A stretch of DNA of 64,000 nt from Paraspadella gotoi (taxonomy: Eukaryota; Chaetognatha): assembly GCA_051294375.1 (NCBI GenBank), contig CM119265.1:21576278-21640277 (forward strand), written 5' to 3'. The notes below the pieces were generated by a model. That model was not told the DNA's origin and did not search any database. It saw nothing but the letters and a program-made list of their open reading frames with translations. The position numbers and the translations under genes are program-made. Shown in pieces: positions 22,001-32,715 of the stretch. The stretch's first letter is position 1, and every line of letters starts with the position of its first letter.

Positions 22001-25000
22001 GCTTCTGCTGCTGCCTTTTGATTTCTTTCTTTTTTTTCTGGCTGCTGCTGCCGCTGCTGATTCGTCCGAAAACAATTTGGCTTTCTATTCTTTCTTTCCC
22101 TTCTATTCTTTCTTTCCCTTCTATTCTTTCTTTCCTTTCTTTTCTTTCTACTCTTTCTTTTCTTTCCTTTCTATTCTTTCTTTTCTTTCTACTCTTTCTT
22201 TCCTTTCTATTCTTTCTTTATATTTATTCTTTTCTTCTTTTTCTTTCTGTCTTCTTTTCTCAAATTTGATTTTTTTTAGTATCAAAATTTGTCGTCAATC
22301 CAGATTTTTCTTATGCAATTGCGACGATCCTTATTTAAGCTGCATAAATTAATTAATTTATTTATTAATTAATTGATGGGCTGCATACCACTAATGATCT
22401 TGAACATTTACATACTTAAATATAAGAAAGAAAAAAATATAAAAGCATCAATAATTAATTATCTGATTACCGCTAATGATCGTTTTTCCTTCGTCCCAGT
22501 GTCTCAAGGCGGAATCGTCAACGCCGGATTCAGTCGTCACAATGACTTGGTCGCGCTCACGCCCGATCGAGATGTCAAGTGGGAGTCGAAACGCGTCTCT
22601 GGCTTCATCCCGGCGACGGTCATCGAGGGTCTCGAGGTGGGGATTTCCTCGCCGTCTTTAATTCTAGAATTTTAAAATAAAACCTTACATATGTATTTGT
22701 TTTCATATTCCAGCCCAACCAATACTATGAGTTCGTCATCTTCGCTTCCAACTCAGCAGGGGAATCCTCGCCTCTCTCCGAAGTCATTTTGACCAACTGC
22801 GTCGGATGCACGACTTCGTCAACATCCGGTAGAGATGACGGACACATATTTTAAAAAAGGAGCCGAAAAGACCAACTCTCCCTCCCCCATATTTCATCTC
22901 AGAACCCGCTCCGGATATTGGCGATGATATATTGATCCTGCATCCCTCTTTGCCGTCACCGCCTCCTCGCCAACACGGCCAAGAGATGGGAGTCGCCATC
23001 GGGATTTCAATCGGCCTCTGCTGCATAGCTGTCTGCGTCATCCTTTTCCTTTGTCGCAACAGGTCGGCGTTTATTATAAAGTGGGGGGGTTTTATGACGC
23101 TGCTGTTTAATTGTTCTGTTTGAATTTAATTTAGATGTTTTCCATCTCCACTACCTCCGGGATTTTACTCGCGCCCGATGCATCCTCCATATAATCACTG
23201 TGCTTATTGGGAGCCGCCGATTCAGCTCCATCCACACGGAAACTCTGTCACTTATCCATTTTTGTTAGGCGAGTATTTGTTTTTTAGTTTAATTTATATA
23301 AGTAGAAATGATTAAATTCTTACATATTTTTATCTAATATTACATACATTATGCTATTTTCTGTATTTCCTCAGACGGGTTTCAATTGCACCCTCGTCTC
23401 ACGACTCAACAACTCGCTTCATTCTACAACGACGGGCTGACGGGCTATTGCGCTTCTTCGGGCGCCGAGAGAGGCCTCCGAAGTGCCGATGAGGCCGGCG
23501 AAGGCGACGAGAGCAACGGAAGCAGCGGTGTTGGCGGCGATGGCGCCGAGGGAAACGCCATGGCGATGGGTGAGGCGGAGACGTCTTTGGCGTCGGGTTG
23601 TCTTCGGAGGAGAAGTGGTAAGATCAAGGGTCTTTTCTTTATCTTTGTCAAGGTTTAATCCGCGTTTAATTTGTCCGCAGGGATCGAGTCTGACGTCAGA
23701 TGCTGCGGGCGTTCGCCTCCGAAGCGTTGGTCTCTTTTAGCCTCTTGGCTAAGGTGAGGCATTTTTTTCAAATGTTCATTATCTTCCCGAACTTATTTTG
23801 CCTGCTTTTATTCGCTCTCTCTTCTTAAGAACACCTCTTTATTATCCAATCACGTTAAAATCAACCTAAGATCTCGGTTACACAAAAAGAAGCAACTTAT
23901 TTTTCGCTTTTATATTAAATGTCTTATAAACATAATGTTTTTGTCGCGTAAGAAAGTAAGAAATTTCTAGTTTGCCAGAGGAGCGTGCCAACTAAAATCA
24001 ATAATCCGATTTCTTTATTTTTCTTTTTCGTTCTCTCTGGTACTGAGCCAAGAATAGCGATTCTTTATTTATTTCTAACGAGAACTTTGACTAGACTTTA
24101 TTTTAATATCGTCAATTTAAATCATTTTTTACTTTTTTTTGTGAATCGTCTCAGTTTTGCATTATTGGATAGTTAATTTATAGTTTTATTTTTCTTTCGC
24201 TCTCCTTTGTGTCTCTCGCATTGTGCCTTCTCTCTTCAAATAGGCGGGGACCCTTAATTTTTTTTACGTTTTTATCCTCTTCCATCAGCAGCTGTTTCTC
24301 TGGTGGTTCGTGTCGCTGCGGCGTGGGCGGCTGCGCCGGTCGCGGACGGCGTTGCGCCTGCCGCTGTGCCGGAAGCCGGCGGCGATGCGGCGACTGTGGC
24401 AGCGGCAGCAGCGGCGTTGCCAGAGAAACCTTTCCTGCGTGCGGATGGTTTTATGTAGACGGACTTCGGTAAGAGGCGCGTGCTGTTTTTGAACGAAATC
24501 ATGTTTGATAGGCAGAGCGACGATATGGCTTCGTTATGAAAAGAATTAAACTTGAAAGACTTTTTCGTTCAAGGATATTTATCATTTTTTATTTAAATTT
24601 TTTTAAATATGTATGTCTGCGATGGTATTGTTGTCACTGCTAACTTACAAGATCTGTGTTGTGTTGTGTTTGGTGTTGTGGTATTGTGTGGAATGTTTAG
24701 TTATGTTAATTATGTTATCTTTTTCTTATTATTATACGTTTTGTTTTCAATATAGCGCCGATTGTCCCCTTCACCCCAGCGACTTCTCTTCTCGCTACAC
24801 CGCTGCCCTTCCTCACGCGCACGTTCAGTGTTGTACCTATGATCTTCACGCGTGCGACGAGGGTTGCGCGCGCATGCGCACGCATTCGGGTTGCGTTTGC
24901 TTTGACCAACACCCACACACGAGTCAGCACCACCGATGCGTCGAACACACTCGCCCCCTCAACGTGGAAGCGAGGGTGAACGAAACGTCCGTTACGCGAG

Positions 25001-25987
25001 GCGGGGAAGGGGAGCAGAATCCGATGAAGGTGAATTAAGATTGTGATGTGCAGTGTGCAATCGAAGTGGCTGTGGTTAGGATTTTAGGAATTGGTTTGAG
25101 TCAAGTGAAGAAAAACCAAATAAAACGTCCAAAAATTTTTCACACGATAATAAACATCAAATCGTAATTAATTTTTTTTCTCTTATTCAGAAGGGTACAG
25201 AAGCGCGTTCGAGCGGATCTTCCTCTGGCAGCGACTCCGGCGTCCAAGTTGGTGGCCGGCGACAAAATCCGGCGGCGCACATCACCGGACAGGGACGCGA
25301 CGACGTCGACGCCCCCGTGGGCCGAACTTCGGACACCGTCTCTTCCGGTAAAACCGCTTTTCATTTTTTCGACGTTTGTTCGCCCTACTACGTTGTTGTC
25401 CTTAATCTAATATTTTTCTAATCTTCTTCCCTTTCCCTTCAACGTCCCCTATCCGATCTCCGATATCAGAGCCAGGCCATCCTCTCCGCCTTCACCACTC
25501 GGCTTCCAACGTCGCCTCTTCCCCGTCGTCGACGTCAACGTTCTGCCGGTGCGGCGGCCGCTTCGTTTCGATCGACGCCGCCGCCCGTCGAAGCCGCGAG
25601 GATGAGCGTAGGAGAAACGCCGCCGCCTCTTCCTTACCTCGCCCTACCTCTACGCCCGCCCTACCTCACCCCTCCTTTTCCTCGTCCTCCTTACCTCGCG
25701 GAACCTCCCGGGCCGACGTGTCTCCCGGAGGCGATGACGCCAACGTCCCTCTCCTCGCGGTGGAGGGAACCGCGACGTCCGCCGACGCCGGACAAGCGGA
25801 TCGTCGGAACGCTTCCGCGCGGTCGTCCCGTCGAAAGCTCCACGACTCTGCCGGCGGCGACGACGATGACGACGCCGCTAACGACTCTATCAACGCCAGT
25901 TCTCAACTTCCTAAAAGCAAAGACAACGAAGGAATAACAACAACCAAAACCTCCTCTTCACCCTCGACCCGAGTGTGCAACGAATAA
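13014..25987 (+). CDS. DCC/neogenin/protogenin-type Ig-FN3 transmembrane receptor, 35 exons
   Basis: Thirty-five exons join with consistent phase: 13014-13108 (signal peptide MIKYYLLDFTRIIYMGIFLL), 13184-13257, 13337-13438, then 14245 to 18457 (four Ig domains), 18523 to 22828 (about five FN3), 22903-23062 (TM) and 23136 to 25987 (tail, TAA). Ig landmarks: SRGSDVLFDC, LFNNGSLLIHSVS and DAGFYDCLVSG in Ig1; SARFSC and DAGRYRCVAEC in Ig2; DAILEC and DNGTYVCVAE in Ig3; ARFSCPIEKGYPEPSIIW and DEGIYQCILENEAG in Ig4. FN3 landmarks are VTWN...PLLAYSVHYY, LRPFTNYSLYV and YYEFVIFASNSAGESSP. The TM segment is VAIGISIGLCCIAVCVILFL followed by CRNR. Four Ig, several FN3, one TM and the NGSLLI Ig1 motif point to the DCC/neogenin/IGDCC group of guidance and cell-recognition receptors. 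I cannot choose between members and see no DCC P1-P3 motifs. Two introns have GC-AG ends. The tail has unusual Cys-rich stretches. Confidence 0.9.
13565..13690 (+). repeat. copy 3 of the hairpin-headed GTCTGTC repeat, in a receptor intron
   Basis: Hairpin GAGTTACGG-CTATAA-CCGTAACTC (13567-13590) overlaps CTCTATAA, followed by GACACTTTTGTCTGTCGGTC. It lies in the intron 13439-14244. The copy is short and its 3' end is unclear. Confidence 0.5.
15813..17189 (+). other. large receptor intron (Ig2 to Ig3)
   Basis: This 1.38-kb intron has GTAAGT and GTCAG ends. It contains no exon, RNA gene or repeat that I can support. Confidence 0.6.
21367..21640 (+). repeat. copy 4 of the hairpin-headed GTCTGTC repeat, in a receptor intron
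   Basis: It opens with CGGGA-GA-TCCCG (21368-21379), then CTCTATAA, AAAATCTTGTCG, GTCATGTCAGAACATCAAAT, a GTCCGTCCGTCGGTCTGTCC tract and TTGAAATTTTGTGTGTGGGT. Block order and sequence match the copy at 8596. It lies in the intron 21332-22499, 36 bp after the exon end. Confidence 0.7.
22078..22262 (+). repeat. polypyrimidine TTCTT-type tandem repeat in a receptor intron
   Basis: About 180 bp made of degenerate CTATTCTTTCTTTCC units, all pyrimidine apart from the A of each unit. It lies in the intron 21332-22499, downstream of repeat copy 4. Confidence 0.85.
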
Positions 25988-28912
25988 ACTCGAATGTCTA
26001 CTTTTTTTTTTAATCGACTCTTTTTTCCGCAAAACGTGCACATGCGTGAGATTTTTTTTTCTCGAAACAAAAAAATACATTGACTCAAGGAAAAAAGTAA
26101 GCAAGAAAAATACCCCGCTCCCTCTCCTCCCCCCTTTTTTTTCTGATGCATCAACGGAACAACCTCTCGAATCAATGCTGCCATCTTAAGTTGTAAAAAA
26201 AAAAAAACAACAAAAAAACGAGTGACCGAGAATTCGGAAATGGTATAAACTACCTCCTTTGATTTTTTTTTCTTATGCTGGTCCCATTCCCCCCCTCCCC
26301 TTATAATCGTGCATAAATCATACCCGTCGCGTTGTTTCCAACCCCCGTCGCATTGACCCAAAACAATTGCACTCACTTGCACTCGCGCATTCTTTTCCCC
26401 TTCTCATGACCTTGAAATGCTGCCAAATCTCCTGGAGCGGAGCAACACGATGCCCTTATTGACTCTAATAATGCGATTTTTCCCTGACGGAAATGAAAGG
26501 TGAACCTCCGATTTTATCCTTCTCGCGTTAAAGTGGATATTTCTGTGGAATTTTTCATTTTTTTTAGTTCAACATAACATATGGTAGTTTAATTTTATTT
26601 TTATTTTATTTTTGGCGAAAAATTTGATAATTAAGAAATCTTTGCATTTTATAGTTTTATATGTAATGTCAGCAGTTAAAGAAAAAGCGTAATAGATTAT
26701 GCTTTCACTATTACTATTAGCAACCTCAAACTGTGTGTTTATTTATTGTTCTTGATGCGAAAAAGTACGAAGAGTATTGTACAAATTGCATCTATCGCAT
26801 TATCATGAAAAAAATTTGTGAATACGATCTATCAGTTTCAGCTAATGGCCAATCGCTCTTTTATGTTTACTATTTTTTTATGTATTAGTTTTATTTCTAT
26901 TTTTTTTTAATTTTGGTAAGTTTGTTTTCCAGTTTCATAATATTTCATTCTAATAGCCTCCAGATTTTTTTCCTCATTGTCAGTACGTTTTTGTAAAAAC
27001 AAGTAAAAGCAAACAATGTCGCAACTGCCTAGAAACAGTAATTCTAAATCAGCTGATGGTTTAATAATAACAGCTCTACTTGGATTGATTTATTGTAATC
27101 CCAAGACTTGTTTTGACCCATTAGATGATTTGAATCTGACGTACATAATTACTCTTACAGACTTAATTTTAGTTTTTTCGTAACTCATAAATAGTATTTG
27201 GGAAACTTCCAAAGGGTCTTTGCGGACCGACTTTTCGAACCAGGATAACATTTACACGGTACCGCTTTCATTGCAAATCGGGATTATTTTAATCAACTGG
27301 GAGATTAAATCACTTACGAACAAAAATGTTATATAATGAAATGTTTGAAATCGTTTCTAATAATTTGACGACCGACAAAGATAAATTTATGGAGGGGCGA
27401 CTGCTGCTAATAAATAGAAAAAAGCGCGACTGGAAATCGTCAAAAGTTAACTACCTCAGTTATTGTTTAAAAATAACCGCAAATGCAATTAAAACAGTCG
27501 ATTAGCTGTCAGCTGAAAAAAAAACAAACATTCAACGACATTTATTTTTGTTAACACTTAAAATATTTCACCTAATTTAACCTCGGTCCGTTTTTTTCGC
27601 TAAATTTAGTTAGATGGTATAGATGGTATTGATATTGAAATATATTTAATTTAAATCATAACTAATGTTCTAAATTATTTCATTTGGCTAGTCTTTCTAA
27701 AAAACGAGGTATCTAAGAAATCTAATTTAATTTTTTCCCTTTTCCCCTATACTAATTCATAAATTGGTCGATATGTATATCACATAGTACAAAGTTTATA
27801 AAAATAACATTTTTGTTTTGGTGGTGGATAATTTTGAGCTTCTTAGTTGCTGGCGCCATCATCGTCTGTATATCTTTCTCAGGGAGAAACTTTGGTTGTA
27901 TTTTTTTTCGGCAGCCGGCAGAAAACTATGTTTCAGACTCTCAATCTCCACAATTTTATACTACTACAATTAAAGCATAATACATACTTTAATTTTCTAT
28001 CGAGGCTAAAAGGATTGGCTACAAAAAAAAATCGTGTTTGGTTTTCATGATTTTATTACAGCATTATGATGACATGAAAAGATTGAATAGCATACGCAAC
28101 TTTAATTTTAGATGGAAAGGAAGTTCTAAATTCCGACCAACATCGGAGACTAATTTGTTCTTTGTGCGTTTTATTTATTTATGTCTTTTTTTCTCACTCT
28201 CTCTCTCTTTCTTTCTCTGTTTTAAGCCGTTGATGTCCTCTAGCTTGATTCCCCCAATGGAAACTTATTCTGCCGTTTTATGTAGCAAACTACCGCTATT
28301 CAGGGCATCAATTATATTCGTATATATATTTTTATCATGTAATAATTACCGCAATTATAAATATTAAGCTCCTTTCGAGTGAATACATTTTTCGACGATA
28401 GATATCTTTGTTTACATTACTGTTTTTGCCAACTGATAGCATTTGTCTAAATATTCCAAGCGATTCAATTAAAAAGTCAATAGTTTCTTGTACAAAATGT
28501 CACTGGTTATTATTGAAAAAAAAAAAACTTGTAACATACAACATAATGAATCATTACTTTTAATTTATCTCGAATTTATTTCGACTCGGACGCGGAGTCC
28601 TTAGGCTTAGTCAGCAATTATCGTCTTTCTGAAATTATTTATATGCGGGGGAAAAATTGAGGATAAAATCTGTTGGACGAAGAGTTTTACCAAGATGAAA
28701 CTGACGCCTTCTGTCTTTGCCTCGAACGTTCTATTCAAATGGGTATGAATGGCAGATGCGTTTTCATGAATTTAGAAATTTTAACGTAGCTAAATTTACC
28801 GACCACAAAGAGTTGCAACTTACTCGCCCATGTAAAGAGAGGCAATAGACGTCAATCCTGCGATGTAGATCTTTTAGCATCTATTTCAATTCTCAGTTCC
28901 ACTCTACAAAAA
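25988..28912. other. receptor 3' UTR and intergenic DNA
   Basis: AT-rich sequence between two convergent genes. It carries homopolymer and CT-rich tracts but no coding exon or RNA gene that I can support. The receptor's 3' UTR should occupy the first part; I cannot fix its end. Confidence 0.5.
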
Positions 28913-31048
28913 TCACCACCCCCTCTTGAAGTTGGCCGCGGCGAATAGCGCCTCCGCCTTGAATCTCGGATTCGTCGACCAAAAGATGGGAAAATAAAGA
29001 GAAGAGGCGAGGGCGACGAGGAGAGTCTGACCGAACACGCGGGCCGAGTCTCCGTAGCCTTCGTGGCACGTCGCGAAGAGAGGGTCGATGGAGGAAGAGT
29101 CTGAAGAGGAAAGAGGAATCGTGGTGGTAAAGCGTCCGGGGGTATTGATTAGTTTTAAAATTGTCGCTATGGACAAGGAAAATCCAGGTCCAATAGGACC
29201 TTATTCGATCAAAAAATTAGATCATGCGGTTCTATTCTCTCCCCGGATTCTTGGCGCAATAATTGATTGTATAAAAGGCTCGATCCCTTAAGTATAGGAT
29301 ATTGTTGCGATTTACACTTGACGCTTTATCCGTTATACGTAAATAGAAGTCAACCGTGGCTAAGTTAACCTGTCTGTTATGGCAACGTGGAGACATGTGT
29401 GATGCCCGGGGTGCGAGGCATCTCCCGACAGCTGGCGCTCAGGCCTTTGGATCTGCAGTGACAGTGTCATTGGCATGTTTATGCCGCCGCCATCACACTT
29501 AACCTGCGTGACCATGACGTGAGCATGAGGGGATTGAACCCAAAACTCACGGTTGGTGAACGAGTGCTTAGCTTTCCAAACCAATGGGACGAGCTCAGTT
29601 TCATACGGGAGGTGAATTTTGGATTCGCCATACTAATACTTTTTTCCCGATCGCGACGACGCTAACGACACCAACGGCAACCATCATTACTTTGATTCTT
29701 GCAGAAGGCGAAGAGAAAGATGACGAATTCTAGAACGAGTAGGCAAGAGTAGGCGGCGAGTAGGAGCGCGCAGGTTCGCGCCAACGATGAAACCTCCGTC
29801 GCGCTGTCGGTAAACGTCGCCACTGCAACAGATATTATGACGTCAACAGGCTTTCATCCACTCATTCTTAATTCCGTAGAATTGAAAATAATACATATTA
29901 CGGATGATTGTTTTTTTTTATTAATATTTATTTAAGTGATTTTCTTCTGTCTTCCTCACCGGAAACGACGGATTCGTGTCTCACTTTCTCTTCGTTCGAT
30001 TCCGTTATGTCCGTCATTACGACGGGGGTGTGGTCTCGGTTGCCTAGAAACGAATGAAACGGCGTTATGATCTTGTGGAAACCGATAATCGATTTGGAAA
30101 AAAACTAACTTATTTTCTCCAATTTAACTTTAATTTAATTTAAATTAAATGAACAAAGCGAAAAAGATTGCGGGGCGCTGTAGTATACTACGTAGAACTA
30201 GAAGAGGCATAGCAAGTCATTAGAAAACTGTCAGAAATGGATAAAGTGATAAAGGCTATAAAATAAATCCTTCGCCCTTGGGCCTTCCTCCCCCCTACTA
30301 ACCGATTTTTTTAGCCGTCCCCTCCTTGACGTTCATCCACGTCCTGATGGCGAAGAAAAGGACAACAGGCGCGATTGCGTATCTGAGAAAGAATCTTCCG
30401 AAGATCTCGTAGTGACGAATGGCGTCGCCGAGGGCGCGCACGTCGCCCCCGATGTCCACGTCATGATACACTCTCGACTCTTTCCACTTGAGGGGCACAA
30501 GCGCCACGACACCGACAACGACGATGCTCACGACCACGCCCACCGCGCGCTTTCGCCCGACGAAGCGCCGAACGTTGATGCTGGAGATGACGACGAACTG
30601 ATCGACGGCTAATGCCGCGTGGACCCAGATCTGCAGCAGTAACAGCAGCTCCGCCAGGAACGAAGCGGCGAAGACAAAGACGGACGGAGCCGCGCCGGCC
30701 GCATCGAGCGGACGCGACGCGATGCTGCCGTTCCACGAGCCGGCGCCGCAGAAGACACCGCCGTCGGCACTGATTCTAACGGGAAGGTAGAGGGCGCCGG
30801 CGACGAGTATTAAGAGCGCCGAGGCGACCGATGCCGTTTTTAGATAAACCGGCGTCGAGGGAAACATCGACTCGATCTTGGAGAAGACGAGGATGAAGAG
30901 GATGTCGAAGACGAAGACGACGACGATGACGACGAAGAGGACGAGAACGACGACGCCTAATCGCCAGCTTGGAAGCGAAGCGGCGGATCGGACAGGTGGC
31001 ACGGTAGAAGCGGCGCCTGGGGACGAATTAAATGAGATTTGATAGGAG

Positions 31049-31137
<89 letters not shown>

Positions 31138-31680
31138 CCACATTTGAAAAGACCTGCTGATGTCTGAGACGTAAGTGTCGTTGATTTCTCTGTAGAAGGG
31201 GTTTCCGTGGTAGTTGCCATTGTTGTTGTCCTTTCAGTTGGGCTTTCTGTCTTGGGTCGAGTTGTTGCATCCATCGTTGCTTCGAAAGTCCATCCTTCCG
31301 TCGTCGACCACGTCTTCGTCGTCGACCACGTCTTCGTCGTCGTCAGCTGAGGAGTCGTTTCCGCTTCGGTCGTCGTCACCGCTTCGGTCGTCGTCACGTC
31401 CGTCGTTGTCACTCCTTTTTTTTCTTTCTTTGTTTCCTTTGCGACGCCGCTTTTTCCTCTCGCGCCATCTACCCCTTTTTTTGGCGCCTCTGACGTCGGA
31501 GCGTCGTCGGTAGTCACGCCCTCTGTTGTCGTCGTCTCAGTGGTCGTTCTTGTCGCTTCAGTGGTCGAGATTTTTGTCGTCGTCGTCGTTTCAGTCAACT
31601 CTTCCGTCGTCGTCACCGTCGTCGTCGTTTGCGACCGACAAAACCGACGTCAAAGCAACGAAGAAGACGTTATATTTCAT
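28913..31680 (-). CDS. seven-transmembrane receptor (rhodopsin-like GPCR) with Thr-rich ectodomain
   Basis: Exons on the minus strand: Thr-rich exon ending at 31154, then 31016-30303 (TM1-TM5), 30043-29960 (third cytoplasmic loop), 29822-29691 (TM6) and 29166-28913 (TM7, TGA). Splice phases agree throughout. Hydrophobic helices include LGVVVLVLFVVIVVVFVFDI, TASVASALLILVAGALYLPV, FVFAASFLAELLLLLQIWVH, AVGVVVSIVVVGVVALVPLK, RYAIAPVVLFFAI, LLLAAYSCLLVLEFVIFLFA and GQTLLVALASSLYFPIFW, giving seven. The end of TM3 reads ALAVDQF where class A receptors have DRY, and TM7 ends near STNPRF rather than NPxxY. The N-terminal region is almost pure Thr/Glu/Ser with TTTE repeats, a mucin-like stalk. A start ATG at 31680 gives a signal peptide (MKYNVFFVALTSVLSVAN) but is out of frame with the Thr stretch, so a small extra intron or a sequence error is needed. 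Ligand unknown. Confidence 0.75.
29360..29592 (-). repeat. tRNA-derived SINE-like element in a GPCR intron
   Basis: Read on the minus strand, the head contains CCATTGGTTTGGAAAGCTAA and, after an anticodon-arm-like ACTCGTTCACCAACCGTGAG, the B-box-like GGGTTCAATCCC, spaced as in a tRNA. A non-tRNA body of about 130 bp follows. It sits wholly inside the intron between the TM6 and TM7 exons (29167-29690). Exact ends and target duplication were not resolved. Confidence 0.5.
31051..31134 (+). repeat. (TC)n microsatellite in the GPCR gene
   Basis: A pure dinucleotide run of 84 bp. It lies in the intron 31017-31153 of the receptor gene, so the long Arg-Glu repeat it would encode on the minus strand is not expected in the protein. 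Confidence 0.95.
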
Positions 31681-32203
31681 TTTCGCTTCGATTTAAATTT
31701 CTTATTTCATTTTTTCTCTCTCCGGAATTAATTCATAGAGAAGCTTCTCGGTTTCGGATTCGATGAAAAACCAGCATAAAGACCGAGAGTCCGATGCTGG
31801 TCGATCGACGACGGACGACGAGACGATTTCCCAAGATTTATTTTTCTCTCGCCGCTCAAAGTCAAACAAAAGGTTTAGTCAGCGTTAAAAGCCTTTAAAA
31901 TGTTTACGACCATGAAATCGGATAATGTCACAGCTTCTTTATTGTTACTGTCCACATGAAATTGAAGTATTTTAACACTTTAAATTGTTAGAAATTTAAA
32001 TGGTTCTGCGACGACAATTTGTCATCCTCCCCCATATTCGTTCGGTCAATTATTCATCAAGTTTAGTTAAAGGATGGATGAAAAGAAAACATTTAAAAAT
32101 AAGGGAAACTCAATGTTTGTTTGAAATTATTGTCATCAGTCATCGAAGGAAATGACCAAAATATTCGGACTGTGCCGTGAGCATAAACTTTCTCAAGATA
32201 AAC

Positions 32204-32206
<3 letters not shown>

Positions 32207-32289
<83 letters not shown>

Positions 32290-32292
32290 TCT
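32207..32292 (+). repeat. (CT)n microsatellite
   Basis: CT dinucleotide run of about 86 bp with one GTCT interruption near its 3' end. Confidence 0.9.
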
Positions 32293-32505
32293 GTGTGCAT
32301 TTTTTTCGCCTAATTTCGTGTTCCTCTCATCCAAAAAATCTTAGATTGATCCCGTCATATTGAATGCAAATTATTCTTGGTCGTTTGTTTGTGCTTTGGA
32401 TCGATTGTTTTTTTTTTGTTTTTTTTTGCGTTGAAGTTAGAAAGGAATCGTTTTTCTCTTCTTTGCACCGAAAAATGGATACGCAGGTTGGGATATATAT
32501 TCATA

Positions 32506-32515
32506 NNNNNNNNNN
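32506..32515. other. assembly gap, 10 N
   Basis: Ten unresolved bases. It may hide part of the first exon or promoter of the DEG/ENaC gene. Confidence 0.95.
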
Positions 32516-32715
32516 TATGACTTAAGTAAAAAACTGTTTTTACATTTTGTTTAATATTTACATTTCAGTTAAACATAAACATTAAACAAAAAGGGGAACT
32601 TGGCGGAGAAATTAGGGGATGATGAAAATTTTTCTTTTGCCTCGTATGACCTCATTAAATATTTAACATAAATATTCAATACTAAGTTTAATCATATGAG
32701 TAAACATTATCCTAG

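Larger units (their letters stand above)
31690..32715. other. intergenic region between the divergent GPCR and DEG/ENaC genes
   Basis: About 1 kb, probably with both promoters and possibly the first DEG/ENaC exon (no ATG exon was identified for that gene). It contains a CT microsatellite (32207-32292, interrupted near the end) and an assembly gap at 32506-32515. Confidence 0.5.

Noticed and set aside
30298-31143. Arg-Glu repeat protein segment in the GPCR gene
   Set aside because: It is translation of a (GA)n microsatellite inside an intron; the exon boundaries 31154 and 31016 remove it and keep the frame.
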